Notes: generated from the sequence alone by a model not told the origin. A stretch of DNA of 64,000 nt from Streptomyces sp. yr375 (GCF_900110755.1 NZ_FOFF01000002.1:372001-436000), one strand, 5' to 3'. Positions 10,903 to 20,725 are shown, counted from the stretch's first letter. Translations and numbers: made by a program.

Positions 10903-11720
10903 CGAACACCATGACAACCAGCAAGGCCACCCACTCCGTGACTGGCCCCCTGCTCTCGGTCCAGAACGTGACCAAGACCTTCCCCGGCCCGCGCAAGACC
11001 CGCAACCCCGTGATCAACGACGTCTCCCTGGACCTCGCGCCCGGTGAGTTCGTGTCGGTCATCGGCCCCAGCGGCTGCGGCAAGTCCACCCTGTTCCAGA
11101 TACTCGCCGGGCTCCTGCGCCCGGACGAGGGGTCCGTCACCTACCACGGCGACGCGACCCGAGGCCCGTACTCGGCGTACATGCCGCAGAAGGACCTGCT
11201 GCTGCCCTGGCTCACCGCCCAGGACAACGCCGCGCTCGGCCTGACGCTCGGCGGGATGTCGAAGGCCGACGCCCGCAAGAAGGTGGCTGACCTGCTGGGC
11301 ACGTTCCGGCTCGACGGGTACGCCGACGCCTACCCGTTCGAGCTGTCGGGCGGTATGCGGCAACGCGTCGCCCTGCTGCGCACCATGGTCCTGCAACGGC
11401 CGATCCTGCTGCTCGACGAGCCCTTCGGCGCACTCGACTACCTCACCCGCACGGAACTGCAGATCTGGCTCTCCCAGATCTGCGCCGAACTCGGCCAGTC
11501 GACCATCCTCATCACCCATGACGTCCCCGAGGCGCTCATGCTGTCCGACCGCGTCTACGTCCTGTCCAACCGGCCGGCCGAGGTGCGCATGGTGCTCGAA
11601 CAGCCCGAACCGCGCCCGCGCACCCTGGACTTCATGGAGACCGAGGCCTTCACCCACAACGAACGCACGCTGCTCGCCGAACTCACCCAGAGCGCGGCGC
11701 GACCGGCGGGTGTCAGCTGA
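10899..11720 (+). CDS. ABC transporter ATP-binding protein, SsuB/TauB-like
   Basis: 273 residues starting at an ATG that overlaps the permease stop (ATGA). All nucleotide-binding motifs are present: Walker A GPSGCGKST (about residues 58-66), Q-loop MPQKDLLLPWLT, signature LSGGMRQR, Walker B ILLLDEPFGALD and the switch histidine in ILITHDVPEA. This arrangement is typical of ATPases energising NitT/TauT importers. It drives the permease encoded just upstream. Confidence 0.93.
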   Translation: MTNTMTTSKATHSVTGPLLSVQNVTKTFPGPRKTRNPVINDVSLDLAPGEFVSVIGPSGCGKSTLFQILAGLLRPDEGSVTYHGDATRGPYSAYMPQKDLLLPWLTAQDNAALGLTLGGMSKADARKKVADLLGTFRLDGYADAYPFELSGGMRQRVALLRTMVLQRPILLLDEPFGALDYLTRTELQIWLSQICAELGQSTILITHDVPEALMLSDRVYVLSNRPAEVRMVLEQPEPRPRTLDFMETEAFTHNERTLLAELTQSAARPAGVS

Positions 11721-11760
11721 TCACCGACCCGACAGTCCACTCGACAGCCCAGGGGGCACC

Positions 11761-12816
11761 ATGTCATCCGCGTTGTCCGAATTCCGTGTTCCGGCCATCG
11801 ACATCGGCCCGTACGTGCGTGACGGGTCCGCTGCCGACAGGGCAGTGGTCGCGCGCCGACTCGACCAAGCCTGCCGCACCGTGGGTTTCATTCAGGTCGT
11901 CGGCCACGGCATCGCGGACGAGGTCCTCGACGGACTCGGCGACGCGATCGACGGGTTCTTCGCGCTTCCCCTGGAGTCGAAGAAGCAGTGGGTCCGCCCG
12001 GCGGGCGAGAACCGCGGCTACAGCCCGCCCAAGAGCGAGTCGCTGAGCTACAGCGTCGGCCTCGACCCAGTGACCCGTATGAACGACTTCTTCGAGGCGT
12101 TCAACGTCGGGACCTCCGCCGCCGAGTACCCGGGCGCCGCGGTGTCCGAAGCGGACTACCCGCCCTCGGTGTGGCCCACCGAACCGTCCTCGTTCAAGAG
12201 GCAGGTCGAGGCCTACTACGCCGAGGCCCGGCGCGTCGCCCGCACCCTCACCGAGGTCGTCGCGGACGCCCTCGGGGTCGAGCGGTCCTGCGTCGGGGGT
12301 CTCACCGACCACTCGATCGACGTGCTCCGCATGAACAACTACGCCTTGCCGCCGGGTGAGATCGAGCTGGGCGCCGAACTCACCGGTATGAGCGAGCACA
12401 CCGACTTCGGTCTGCTGACCGTTCTGTGGGCCGACCAGGTCGAAGGCCTTCAGGTGCTCGGCAGCGACAACGCGTGGCACGACGTCCAGCCCGCGGACGG
12501 CGCACTCCTGGTCAACCTCGGTGACGTGGCGGCCCGGCTCACGAACGACGTGTGGATGTCCACGCTGCACCGGGTCACTCCGCCCGTGGTGAACGGAACC
12601 GTCAAGCGCCGCAGGTCGGCCGCGTTCTTCCACGACGGGAACGCGGACGCCGTCGTCGCGCCCCTGCCCTCCTTCGTCGCCGAGGGGGAGGAGCCGTTCT
12701 ACGAACCGATCACGGTCAAGGACCACATCCTCGCGAAGCTGAAGGGCTCCCGCGCGGGCCGTAAGAACCCCCACGCCCCGCGCGAGGCCGCCAGGGTGAC
12801 CGCCGCCGCCGGCTGA
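11761..12816 (+). CDS. Isopenicillin N synthase-like Fe(II)/2-oxoglutarate oxygenase
   Basis: 351 residues, the usual size of the family. N-terminal cap domain VPAIDIGPYVRDG with GFIQVVGHGI, then the double-stranded beta-helix. Iron ligands H213 and D215 (SEHTDFGLLT) and H270 (TLHRV) are present, and R284-x-S286 can bind the 2-oxoglutarate carboxylate. Members hydroxylate or dealkylate small molecules; thymine 7-hydroxylase belongs to this branch, which fits a neighbouring importer and a deaminase-superfamily protein, but the substrate is not shown by sequence. AGGGGG lies 4 nt before ATG 11761. Nothing here suggests beta-lactam synthesis. Confidence 0.88.
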   Translation: MSSALSEFRVPAIDIGPYVRDGSAADRAVVARRLDQACRTVGFIQVVGHGIADEVLDGLGDAIDGFFALPLESKKQWVRPAGENRGYSPPKSESLSYSVGLDPVTRMNDFFEAFNVGTSAAEYPGAAVSEADYPPSVWPTEPSSFKRQVEAYYAEARRVARTLTEVVADALGVERSCVGGLTDHSIDVLRMNNYALPPGEIELGAELTGMSEHTDFGLLTVLWADQVEGLQVLGSDNAWHDVQPADGALLVNLGDVAARLTNDVWMSTLHRVTPPVVNGTVKRRRSAAFFHDGNADAVVAPLPSFVAEGEEPFYEPITVKDHILAKLKGSRAGRKNPHAPREAARVTAAAG

Positions 12817-12838
12817 CGGGGCGTACGCCGTTGACCAC

Positions 12839-12888
12839 ACCGGTCCCACCGGCCGGCGATGAGCCCTGTGCCCGCCGGCGGGACCGGT
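12839..12888. terminator. Hairpin between oxygenase and deaminase-like genes
   Basis: ACCGGTCCC (12839-12847) pairs with GGGACCGGT (12880-12888), extended inward by CCGGC/GCCGG. It may attenuate rather than end transcription, since the next gene in the same direction has its own strong ribosome-binding site. Confidence 0.5.
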
Positions 12889-12934
12889 ACCCCTGCGCGG
12901 TCGGCGGGCGCACTTCGACCCAGGAGGTACGACC

Positions 12935-14044
12935 ATGCCCTCATCCAGCGACCCGAACGCCACCGACGAGTTCCCGCCGATGGCACGGGAGGAGGAGCGG
13001 GTGGTGCTGGCCCGGCGGCTCCCCAAGGCGGAGCTCCACATGCACCAGGTGGGCTCGCTCGCACCGTCCGAGCTGGCCCGGCTGCACCGGCGGACCACCG
13101 GGGCCGGCCTGGCCCGGGCCGAGGCGGACTCCGCCTACGACCTGCGCAGCCTCGGGAAGTTCTTCGACGACCTGGACCGGGCAGTCCGGCTCTGGGGCGA
13201 CGAGGCGCTGGTCACCGAGGGCGTGCTGCGGATGATCGCCGGCGCCTACGACCGAGGCGTCCGCCACCTGGAGCTGCTGTGCACCCCGGATCTGCACCGG
13301 GACGAGATCGGCATGGAGCCCGAGGTGCTGCTGCGGGCGGTCGGCGAGGCGTTCCGCGTCGCCGGGGACGAACTCGGACTCACCGGCGGCATCATCATCG
13401 AACTGCACCGCTTCGGCGGCCCGCAGGCCGCCCTCGATCTGGTCGAACAGACTGCCGCGCTGCGCGAGAAGGGCGTCCCGATCCTCGGCTACGGCAACGA
13501 CGGCGACCATCACACCGTCCCGTTCGAGGCCCTGGCGCCGGCCTATGAGCGGGCCCGGGCCGAGGGCTACCGGCTCACCGGCCACGCCGACATGATCGAG
13601 GACATCGCCGCCGCGCTCGACCTCGGCCTCGACCGCATCGACCACGGCTGGATGGGCGTCGACGACCCGGAGATGCTGCGCCGCCTGAGGGCCACCCGTA
13701 CGCCGATGACCTTCACGCCCACCGCGTACGCGCTCGGCGGACTGGTCTCCCGGACCCGGTATGTCGACGCCTGGCGCGTCCTCGACGACAGCGGCGTACC
13801 GATGCTGATCGGCACCGACGACCCGGAGCTGTTCCACACCGACCTCGCCCAGGACTACGCGCTCCTGGCCAACGCGCTGCGATGGTCCAACGAACAGCTG
13901 GGCGCCGCCGCGAAACGTGCGCTGGCCCACGCCTGGTTCTTCGACGGCGACGGCGCCGAGGTACGCGCACACTGGTTCGCCGAGATCGACGCACTCGTCG
14001 CCGACCCCCGCAGCCCGCGCCGGGAACCACCGACGGAAGACTGA
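12935..14044 (+). CDS. Adenosine deaminase superfamily protein lacking the catalytic glutamate
   Basis: 369 residues; AGGAGGT precedes ATG 12935 by 6 nt. Metal-site residues are all present: H35 and H37 in LPKAELHMHQVGS, H217 in TGHADM, H237 in DRIDHG and D295 in GTDDP. The HAGE motif of adenosine deaminases is HADM here, so the glutamate that protonates purine N1 is a methionine (M220). A standard deamination is therefore doubtful; the fold and zinc site suggest another hydrolysis or a different substrate ring. It ends the operon with permease, ATPase and IPNS-like oxygenase. The paralogue at 40912 has lost the same residue. Confidence 0.87.
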   Translation: MPSSSDPNATDEFPPMAREEERVVLARRLPKAELHMHQVGSLAPSELARLHRRTTGAGLARAEADSAYDLRSLGKFFDDLDRAVRLWGDEALVTEGVLRMIAGAYDRGVRHLELLCTPDLHRDEIGMEPEVLLRAVGEAFRVAGDELGLTGGIIIELHRFGGPQAALDLVEQTAALREKGVPILGYGNDGDHHTVPFEALAPAYERARAEGYRLTGHADMIEDIAAALDLGLDRIDHGWMGVDDPEMLRRLRATRTPMTFTPTAYALGGLVSRTRYVDAWRVLDDSGVPMLIGTDDPELFHTDLAQDYALLANALRWSNEQLGAAAKRALAHAWFFDGDGAEVRAHWFAEIDALVADPRSPRREPPTED

Positions 14045-14097
14045 CAACGTCCGGTCGGCCCAACTGTCCCACCACACCTGTCAGTTGGAGGAAACCG

Positions 14098-15036
14098 TCA
14101 GCCCGTCCCCGCGGCCTTCGCGAGAACGTTGGCCGCGAGCCGGACGTGGGCCGCGTCGACGAGGCGGCCGTCGTGGCCGACGGCACCCGTGCCGCCGGCT
14201 TCGGCGTCGCGGTACAGCGCTGTGATCTCCTCAGCGGCGGCGATCTCCGCCGGGGTGGGAGTGAACACATCGTTGGCAAGGGGAACTTGGCTCGGATGGA
14301 TGGCCCACTTGCCGTCGAATCCGAGGAGGGCCGCCTGCCTCGCGGACCCTAGGTAACCGTTGGTATCCCGGTACGCCGGGTGTGGGGCGTCGATGGCGGC
14401 GATGCCCGCGGCGCGGGCGGCGGCGAGGATCTGGACCCGGGCGTAGTGCCAGAAGCCGCCGGGGTAGGGGCCGACGGGGTCGAAGTTGCCGTCGACGCGG
14501 GCGTGCAGTGACACCGAGAGATCGCCCGCGCCGAAGATGATCGCCTCCAGCCGGTCGCTGGCGCGGGCGATCTCGGCGGCGTTGGCCAGCCCCTCGGCCT
14601 CCTCGACGAGCACCTCCAGGGCGATGGGCCGGGCGAGGCCGAGCTTCCGCTCCAGCTGGGTCAGCAGTACGTCGACCCACCAGACGTCACGGGCCCGGCG
14701 CACCTTGGGGACGATGATCACGTCGAGTGCCTCGCGGGCGCCGGTGACGATCTCGATGATGTCGTCGTGGCACCAGACCGTGTCGAGGCCGTTGATCCGC
14801 ACGGCGCGCAGCGTCCGCCCCCAGTCCTGGCCGGTCAGTGCGGCCACCGCGATACCGCGCGCCGACTCCTTGACGACCGGGGCGCAGGCGTCCTCCAGGT
14901 CGAGGAAGACCAGGTCGGCCCCGGATTGCGGCGCCTTGGCGCACATGCGCTCGCTGCTGGCCGGCGTCGCCAGTTCGGACCGGCGGGCCCGGCCGGCGGG
15001 CAGGGGGCGGTCGGGCGTCGGACCGGCGGCGCGCAT
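14098..15036 (-). CDS. HpcH/HpaI aldolase / citrate lyase beta-subunit-like (CitE-like) protein
   Basis: 312 residues. It shows the CitE/malyl-CoA lyase pattern: ADLVFLDLEDACAP (substrate and metal region), VRINGLDT, VIIVPKVRRARDV, the metal-binding ALEVLVEEAEGLANAAEI and IFGAGDLSVSL, ending GKWAIHPSQV. Such enzymes cleave beta-hydroxyacyl-CoA compounds into acetyl-CoA or similar and an aldehyde or keto acid. Its ATG overlaps the stop of the CoA-transferase gene by one base (TGATG), so the two are translationally coupled; activation followed by C-C cleavage would be a sensible pair. It is the last gene of the leftward LLM-ALDH-CoA-transferase-lyase operon. Confidence 0.86.
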   Translation of the reverse strand: MRAAGPTPDRPLPAGRARRSELATPASSERMCAKAPQSGADLVFLDLEDACAPVVKESARGIAVAALTGQDWGRTLRAVRINGLDTVWCHDDIIEIVTGAREALDVIIVPKVRRARDVWWVDVLLTQLERKLGLARPIALEVLVEEAEGLANAAEIARASDRLEAIIFGAGDLSVSLHARVDGNFDPVGPYPGGFWHYARVQILAAARAAGIAAIDAPHPAYRDTNGYLGSARQAALLGFDGKWAIHPSQVPLANDVFTPTPAEIAAAEEITALYRDAEAGGTGAVGHDGRLVDAAHVRLAANVLAKAAGTG

Positions 15037-15922
15037 CAGATCGTCCCCGTCGAGCGCAATGCGTCGAGCTCGTCGGGGCCGAGACCGAGCAGGCCGCCGT
15101 AGACGAGGTCGTTGTCCTGGCCGAGGGTGCCACCGAGGTGGTCGACACGGCCCGGGGTCTCGCTCAGCCGGACGACCGGGGCGTGCACCGTCATCCGGCC
15201 GAGGTCGGCGTCGTCCACGTCGAGGAACATGCCCCGGGAGCACAGGTGTTCGTCGGCCAGCAGGGCGGGTGCGTCGTAGACCGGCGCCGCGGCGACCTCG
15301 GCCGACTCGAAGATCTTCATCGCCTCGTCCAAGGTCTGTCGGCCGATCCAGTCGGCCACTGCTTGGTCGACCTCCGCGGCCCGCTCCTGGCGCCGCACGG
15401 GGTCGACGTAGTCCGGGTTCCGTGCCAGGTCCGGCCGCTCGACGGCGCGGAACAGCCGTGCGGCGATGCTGGGCGACGCGCTGGAGACGGCCAGCCACCT
15501 GCCGTCGGCGGTGCGGTAGGTGTTGCGCGGGGCGCTGGCCGGCAGCATGTTGCCCAACCGGTCTTTGACCAAGCCGAGTTGGTCGTAGGCCAGTGTGCCT
15601 GCTTCGAGCAGCCGGGCCAGGGGCTCGACGAGATTGACGTCCACCAGCTGGCCGCCGGCGCCGTGCACGTCCCGGTGGTAGAGGGCCATCATCACGGCGT
15701 AGGTCGCGGCGATCCCAGCGACACCGTCGGCGAGCATGAACGGCGGGAGCGTGGGTCGCCGCCGTCGGGCTGCTCGACCTTGATGACCTCGGCGCCGAAC
15801 TCGCCGAGCGCGGTGGCCACGGTGGGGCCCGCCGCCAGCGTGGCTGCCTCCACCACACGCAGCCCGTGGAGCGGGCCCGGTCGCTCCGGAGCCGCGGATC
15901 CCGCCGGTGTGCCGGACGCCAT
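15036..15922 (-). pseudogene. CaiB/BaiF (family III) CoA-transferase with internal deletion
   Basis: From ATG 15922 the first about 55 residues are a normal class III start ([38 protein letters not shown]). The frame is then lost near 15750, and homology resumes in another frame at [19 protein letters not shown], continuing to the stop at 15036. Roughly 130 residues are missing by family comparison, including the stretch with the catalytic aspartate. The C-terminal two thirds (GGQLVDVNLVEPL, APRNTYRTADGRWLAVS) is well preserved. The gene is almost certainly inactive, which would cut the pathway of this operon. Confidence 0.8.
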
Positions 15923-15923
15923 G

Positions 15924-17371
15924 TCAGCCCACCTCCGCGACCGAGACGGACTTCGACTCCAGGTAACCGTCCAGGCCCTCGGGCCCCAACTCCCGTCCGA
16001 TACCACTGGCCTTCATCCCGCCGAAGGGAGCGGCCGGGTCCATGCTGTACGGCTGGTTGACGCCGTAGGAGCCGGTACGCACCCGGCGGGCCACCGCCAG
16101 CCCTCGCTCGGTGTCCGCGGTCCAGACCGAACCGGACAACCCGTAGTCGGAGTCGTTCGCGATCCGGACGGCGTCCTCGTCACCGTTGTGGGGGATGACG
16201 CTCAGGACGGGTCCGAAGATCTCCTCGCGGGCGATCCGCATGCCGTTGTCGACGTCGGCGAAGAGCGTGGGGCGGACGTACCACCCGGTGTCCAGTCCGT
16301 CCGGCTGCCCGGTACCGCCGACCACGAGGCGGGCTCCCTCACGTTGTCCACGATGCAGCCGCGGACGCGGTCCTGTTGCCGACGGCTGACCAGCGGGCCG
16401 ATTCCGGTGGCGGGGTCGGCGGGGTCGCCGACCTGGAGGCCCTCGACCATGGTGGCCAGTGCGTCGAGGTACTCGTCGTGGCGGGCGGCCGGGACGAGTA
16501 CACGGGTCTGTGCGACGCAGGTCTGGCCGCTGTTCATCAGGCCCGCCAGTTCGATGCCCTCCGCGACCGCGGCGGGGTCCGCGTCGTCGAGGACGACGGC
16601 CGCAGACCTTCCGCCCAGTTCGAGACCGACCCGCTTCAGCGAGGCGCCGCAGGTCGCGGCTATCTCGCGGCCGACGGCCGTCGAGCCGGTGAAGGACACC
16701 TTGTCCACGCCCGGGTGCCCGACCAGATGGCGGCCGGCCTCGGCGTCGGCGGGGAGGATGCTCACCACGCCTTCGGGCAGGTCCGCCTCGGCGACGAGTT
16801 CGGCGAGCAGCTGCGCGTCGAGCGGGGTCTGGGGTGCCGACTTGACGACGACGGTGCAACCGGCCAGCAGTGCGGGGGCGAGCTTTCCGACGATCAGGAA
16901 CTGCGGCATGTTCCACGGAACGATCGCGGCGACGACCCCGACCGGTTCCCTGCGGACCAGGATGTCGCCACCGAAGCGGCCGGGACGCCGCTCCTCCCAC
17001 GCGACCGTGCCGGCGATGTCGGCGTAGGCGTCGAGGAGCAGCGTGGGCAGGGTGGCCTGGGAGAACTTCGAGAAGCTGATGGGGGCGCCCATCTCCGAGG
17101 TGATCAACTGCGCCATCTCGCGGCGCCGTTGCCTGTAGAGGCCGGCGAGCCGCCGGACGGCGGCGACGCGCTCCACGGGAGCGAGTCGCGGCCACGGCCC
17201 CTCGTCGAACGCGGTCCGCGCCTTCGCCACTGCCCGGTCGACATCCGCCGGGGCGGCCGCGGCGACCGTCGCGATCACCTCCTCGGTGTGCGGGGACACC
17301 ACGTCGATGACCCGGTCGGTGCTCGGATCCGCCCACCGACCGCCGATGAACAACCGCTTCTGTTCGGTCAT
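15924..17371 (-). pseudogene. NAD(P)-dependent aldehyde dehydrogenase with one frameshift
   Basis: Full-length ALDH (about 482 codons) in two frames. From ATG 17371 (GAGG upstream): [17 protein letters not shown], the cofactor motif [12 protein letters not shown], the base glutamate in LELGG and the nucleophile cysteine in SGQTCVAQ. Near 16345 the frame shifts by one base (VRGCIVDN to [12 protein letters not shown]), and the C-terminal part continues to [13 protein letters not shown] and [14 protein letters not shown] single missing or extra base explains it, so a sequencing error is possible. It starts 7 bp after the LLM gene ends and abuts the CoA-transferase. Confidence 0.8.
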
Positions 17372-17378
17372 GTGACCC

Positions 17379-18347
17379 TCATTTCCCGGCGAGGCGGGCG
17401 GCCACGGGGGCGAACCTCTCCGCCTCGGACTGCTGGACGGTGATGTAGTTCGGTCCGAAGACCTCGCGCCGTTCCTGTAGTCGGTCCACGATCTCGTCGA
17501 CGGTGCCGATCAGTACGTTCGGGTGGTTCAGCAGTACGGCGGGCGGGGTGTGGAGCGCCTCGGCCAACTTGGCTGCGGCGGCCTCGGGTTCGTCGGTGAT
17601 CCGGACGAAGAACGGGGAACTCTCGATCTCCAGGTCGCCGAAGCGCTCCCCGGCTGCGTCCTGGACCACACCGAACCGATGCGTGGCTTCCTCCGGCGGA
17701 GTCCGGCCGGCGCTGTTCACCTCGTCGAAGGGCACGTTCGCGATGCTCACGATGTCCGCCGCGCGTGCCGCGAAGGAAAGGACGCGTCTGCGTGACCCGC
17801 CGATCATGATCGGCGGTCGCGGACGCTGGACCGGGAGCGGCAGGCCCGCGAAGTCCACGGCCGTCGCGAACTCGCCCCGCAGGTCGAGGGGGTCCCCGCT
17901 CCAGTGGGCCTTGACGAGCGTCACGACCTCCTCCAGTTGGTCCACCCGCTGCGGGGCCGCGGCGAACGGGAGGCCGAGCGCCGTGAACTCGCGCTCGCTC
18001 CAGCCGGCGCCGATCCCGAACTCCAGCCGCCCGTCGGACAGCAGGTCGAGGGTGGCCATCTCCTTCGCGAGGACGGCCGGTACGTGATAGCCGACGCAGA
18101 AGACCCGGCAGCCCACCCGGAGTGTCTCCGTGCTCGCGGCCGCCATGGCCATCGCGGTGATCGGCGCGAGGTGCTGGGGCGGCAGCCGGGACTCGCGCGC
18201 CGCCCGGCCGGGCCCGAGGTAGTGGTCCGCGACGAACAGTGTGGTGTAGCCGAGGTCCTGCACCGAGCGGGCGAGGTCCCGCCACTCGCGCGCCGAAGTA
18301 GCCCTCGTGCCCTGGACGGCGAATCGAAAGAGCTGCATTCTTGTCAC
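17379..18347 (-). CDS. LLM-class F420-dependent oxidoreductase
   Basis: 322 residues. The N-terminal FRFAVQGTRATSAREWRDLARSVQDLGYTTLFVADHY, then MAAASTETLRVGCRVFCVGYH, FGIGAGWSEREFTALG and PIMIGGSRRRVLSFAARAADIV fit the actinobacterial F420-type LLM group. These reduce or oxidise with F420H2 in cofactor, steroid or terpenoid metabolism. ATG 18347 or ATG 18338 may be the start. It is the first gene of the leftward operon and diverges from the crotonase at 18451 over a 103-bp gap that must hold both promoters; I see no clear operator in it. Confidence 0.86.
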   Translation of the reverse strand: MTRMQLFRFAVQGTRATSAREWRDLARSVQDLGYTTLFVADHYLGPGRAARESRLPPQHLAPITAMAMAAASTETLRVGCRVFCVGYHVPAVLAKEMATLDLLSDGRLEFGIGAGWSEREFTALGLPFAAAPQRVDQLEEVVTLVKAHWSGDPLDLRGEFATAVDFAGLPLPVQRPRPPIMIGGSRRRVLSFAARAADIVSIANVPFDEVNSAGRTPPEEATHRFGVVQDAAGERFGDLEIESSPFFVRITDEPEAAAAKLAEALHTPPAVLLNHPNVLIGTVDEIVDRLQERREVFGPNYITVQQSEAERFAPVAARLAGK

Positions 18348-18450
18348 GCATGAGACGATAACTGTTCACTACTGAGGGTGCCATGCCTCGGGATGGCGCT
18401 CTTCCGGTGAGGGGCCGACAGCGCCCCGCCGAGGCGGCGAAGGGACGGCA

Positions 18451-19305
18451 GTGGTCAAGCGCGCGAGGTTCGAGGACTACCGGGACCGGTATCCCAACTA
18501 CGAGTTCGAGCTGAGCGAGGAGGGCATCCTCCTCATGCGGTGCCACACCGGCGGCGGGAGCCTGGTGTGGGACTGGAAGTCCCACGAGGACATGGCGGAC
18601 GCCTTCGCGGACGTCGCCGGGGACCGGGAGATCAAGGTCCTCATCCACACCGGCACCGGTGCGAACTACAACGCGGACTGGGGCCGGATGCCCGACGGCG
18701 AGCTGCCGAAGGAGCCGGTCTACGACGCGATGCCCGGCGTTCGCGGTCTGCACAAACTGGACGAGAAGGCCTGGTACAACCACAACCTCATGTGGAACGT
18801 GCTCAACGTCGGCGTTCCTATGATCAGCGTCGTCAACGGGCCGTGCAACATCCACTCCGAGGTCCCGTTGATGGGCGACATCGTGCTGGCCTCGGAGGAT
18901 GCCTACTTCCAGGACGTCTCGCACTTCCCGCGCGGCCAGGTGCCCGGCGACGGGCAGCATGTGATCTGGCCGTTCCTGGTCGGTCACAACAGGGGCCGCT
19001 ATCTGCTGCTGACCGGCCGGAAGCTGCCCGCGCGGGAGGCGATGGACTGGGGCGCCGTCGCCGAGGTGCACCCCAAGGAGGCGGTGCTCGACCGGGCCTG
19101 GGAACTGGCCCGCGAGCTGGCGAAGCGGCCCCACCTGACGCTCCGCCACACCCGGCAGCTGTTCACCCAGGAACTCAAGCGCCGCTTCCTCGACGAGCTG
19201 GGCCACGGTCTCGGCCGCGAGACGTACGCGCAGCAGGAGTTCTTTCCCTTCGGCGGTGGCATGGAGCCCCTGGACCGTCCTTGGGACGAGAAACCCTGGA
19301 CGTAA
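18451..19305 (+). CDS. Crotonase-fold hydrolase resembling 6-oxocamphor hydrolase (retro-Claisenase)
   Basis: 284 residues; GTG 18451 follows AGGGA. It is a crotonase superfamily member, and its blocks (SLVWDWKSHEDMADAF, VPMISVVNGPCNIHSEVPLMGDIVLA, FQDVSHFPRGQVPGDGQHVIWP, NRGRYLLLTG) recall Rhodococcus 6-oxocamphor hydrolase as I remember it. That enzyme splits a cyclic beta-diketone without CoA. The active-site histidines would be those around FQDVSHFP and GDGQHV. A beta-diketone C-C cleavage in terpenoid or alicyclic breakdown is a reasonable guess; ordinary enoyl-CoA hydration is less likely. Residue assignment is from memory of the family. Confidence 0.78.
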   Translation: MVKRARFEDYRDRYPNYEFELSEEGILLMRCHTGGGSLVWDWKSHEDMADAFADVAGDREIKVLIHTGTGANYNADWGRMPDGELPKEPVYDAMPGVRGLHKLDEKAWYNHNLMWNVLNVGVPMISVVNGPCNIHSEVPLMGDIVLASEDAYFQDVSHFPRGQVPGDGQHVIWPFLVGHNRGRYLLLTGRKLPAREAMDWGAVAEVHPKEAVLDRAWELARELAKRPHLTLRHTRQLFTQELKRRFLDELGHGLGRETYAQQEFFPFGGGMEPLDRPWDEKPWT

Positions 19306-19320
19306 TAGACGACAGATATC

Positions 19321-19337
19321 TTGTGTACGCGACACAA
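19321..19337. promoter_or_regulatory. Perfect inverted repeat, probable operator upstream of the Rieske operon
   Basis: TTGTGT-ACGCG-ACACAA lies in the 74-bp gap between the crotonase stop and the Rieske oxygenase start. The 6+6 arms with a 5-nt spacer suit a dimeric repressor. The PaaX-type regulator encoded downstream at 21938 is one candidate. Confidence 0.5.
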
Positions 19338-19379
19338 ACTGATTAGCGTATTGGCGAGGTCGACGAGAGGACGAACGAC

Positions 19380-20725
19380 ATGACGGGGCTGCAAGAGCGC
19401 CTGGCCACCGGCAAGGGCAAGTTCACACCGCAGTACGCGGACCTCGGCACCGCACCGGCTCGTACGAGGACTGTGTCTCCCCGGAGTTCTTCGAAGCCGA
19501 GCGGGAGGCGGTCTTCAAGAGGTCCTGGCTGTACGTCGGCCGCTCCGAACAACTGCGGCGCGCGGGTTCGTACTTCACCCGGGAGCTACCCGGACGACTG
19601 GCGTCGATCGTCGTCGCCCGCAGCCGGGACGGGAAGGCCAACGCCTTCCACAACGTCTGCGCCCACCGGGGCAACAAGGTCGTCTGGCAGGAACACCCGG
19701 GGGAGGAGAGCAAGGGCTTCTGCCGCGAGTTCCACTGCAAGTACCACGGCTGGCGGTACGGACTCGACGGCCAGGCCACGCACGTCACCAACGAGCAGGA
19801 GTTCTTCGACCTCGACAAGAGCCGGCTGCGCATGCCGCGGGTGCACTGTGAGGAGTTCGCCGGGTTCGTCTTCGTGAACCTCGCCGAGGACCCGGTCCCG
19901 CTTCGGACGTTCCTCGGCGACCGGCTGCTGGAAGTGGAGGAGTACCCGTTCGAGCTGATGACGCAGCGCTACGGATTCCGCTCCCGCATCCGCGGCAACT
20001 GGAAGCTCGCCGTGGACTCCGTCTGCGAGTGGTACCACCCGCCGTACGTCCCGCCCGCTTCATCGACAAGGACGTCAGCAAGGCGGAGAAGCTGGTGCCG
20101 CCCGTGGACTCGTACCACTACGACCTGTTCACCCCGCACATGCTGACCTCGGTTCCCGGGCCGCCCCCGTTGCGGCCCCGCGAGCCCGGCACGGCAGGGC
20201 CCGCCGCCCGCGACCAGAAGTGGGTCTACCGGCTGTTCCGGGTCGGCCTGTTCGGCCCCGACGACGTTCCCGACATCGGCCCGCAGCCGGAGTTCCTGAA
20301 CAAGGGGCGGATCCGGGCGTGGAGCAACGACCAGTTCTGGCTGTTCCCGAACCTGTCCGTCCAGATCTGGCAGCGCGGCTACTACATCACCTACACCTAC
20401 TGGCCCGAGTCGGTCGACTCGCACATCTACGACATCGACCTCTACTTCGTGCCGCCCAGGAACGCCCAGGAACGCCCAGGAACGCCCAGGAACGCCCAGG
20501 AACGCCCAGGAACGCCTGGCCCAGGAACTCGTCGTCGACAGCACCATCGAGTTCGCCATGCAGGACGTGAACACGATCGAGGCGACCCACTCCGGGCTGT
20601 CCACCCGGGCCACCCGGGAGTTCCACCTCAGCGACCAGGAACTGCTCATCCGGCACTTCCACAAGACGGTCCGCGACACGGTGGCCGCGCACCGGGCGGG
20701 CGCCGAACAGGAGGAGGCCCGATGA
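19380..20725 (+). pseudogene. Rieske non-heme iron ring-hydroxylating oxygenase alpha subunit, frameshifted
   Basis: About 440 codons of a Rieske oxygenase large subunit spread over three frames. The Rieske centre is complete (CAHRG near 19660 and CKYHGW near 19740), and the catalytic domain includes NWKLAVDSVCEWYHPPYV. Frameshifts occur near 19460 (between YADLGTAP and SYEDCVSPEFFEAE), near 20050 (between HPPYVP and ARFIDKD), and in the 10-bp tandem repeat at 20454-20516, after which the true frame reads AQELVVDSTIEFAMQDVN. Start ATG 19380 follows GAGAGGAC. The stop overlaps the next start (ATGA). As written it cannot make a full protein. Confidence 0.8.
20454..20516. repeat. 10-bp tandem repeat inside the Rieske gene
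   Basis: Five exact AACGCCCAGG units (20461-20510), flanked by partial units GCCCAGG before and AACGCC after. The ancestral coding sequence probably had one unit (PPRNAQERLAQELV). The added copies shift the frame. Confidence 0.9.

Noticed and set aside
11761..12816. Beta-lactam biosynthesis suggested by the IPNS-like protein
   Set aside because: No ACV synthetase, acyltransferase or other beta-lactam gene is present; the family is broad and the context is transport and catabolism.
18348..18450. Operator matching the TTGTGT inverted repeat in the LLM/crotonase divergent gap
   Set aside because: A TTGTCACGCATGAGACGA stretch is only loosely similar to the site at 19321 and lacks symmetry.
20454..20516. 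Possible CRISPR-like array
   Set aside because: The units are 10 bp in direct tandem with no spacers and lie inside a gene, so it is a slippage repeat.
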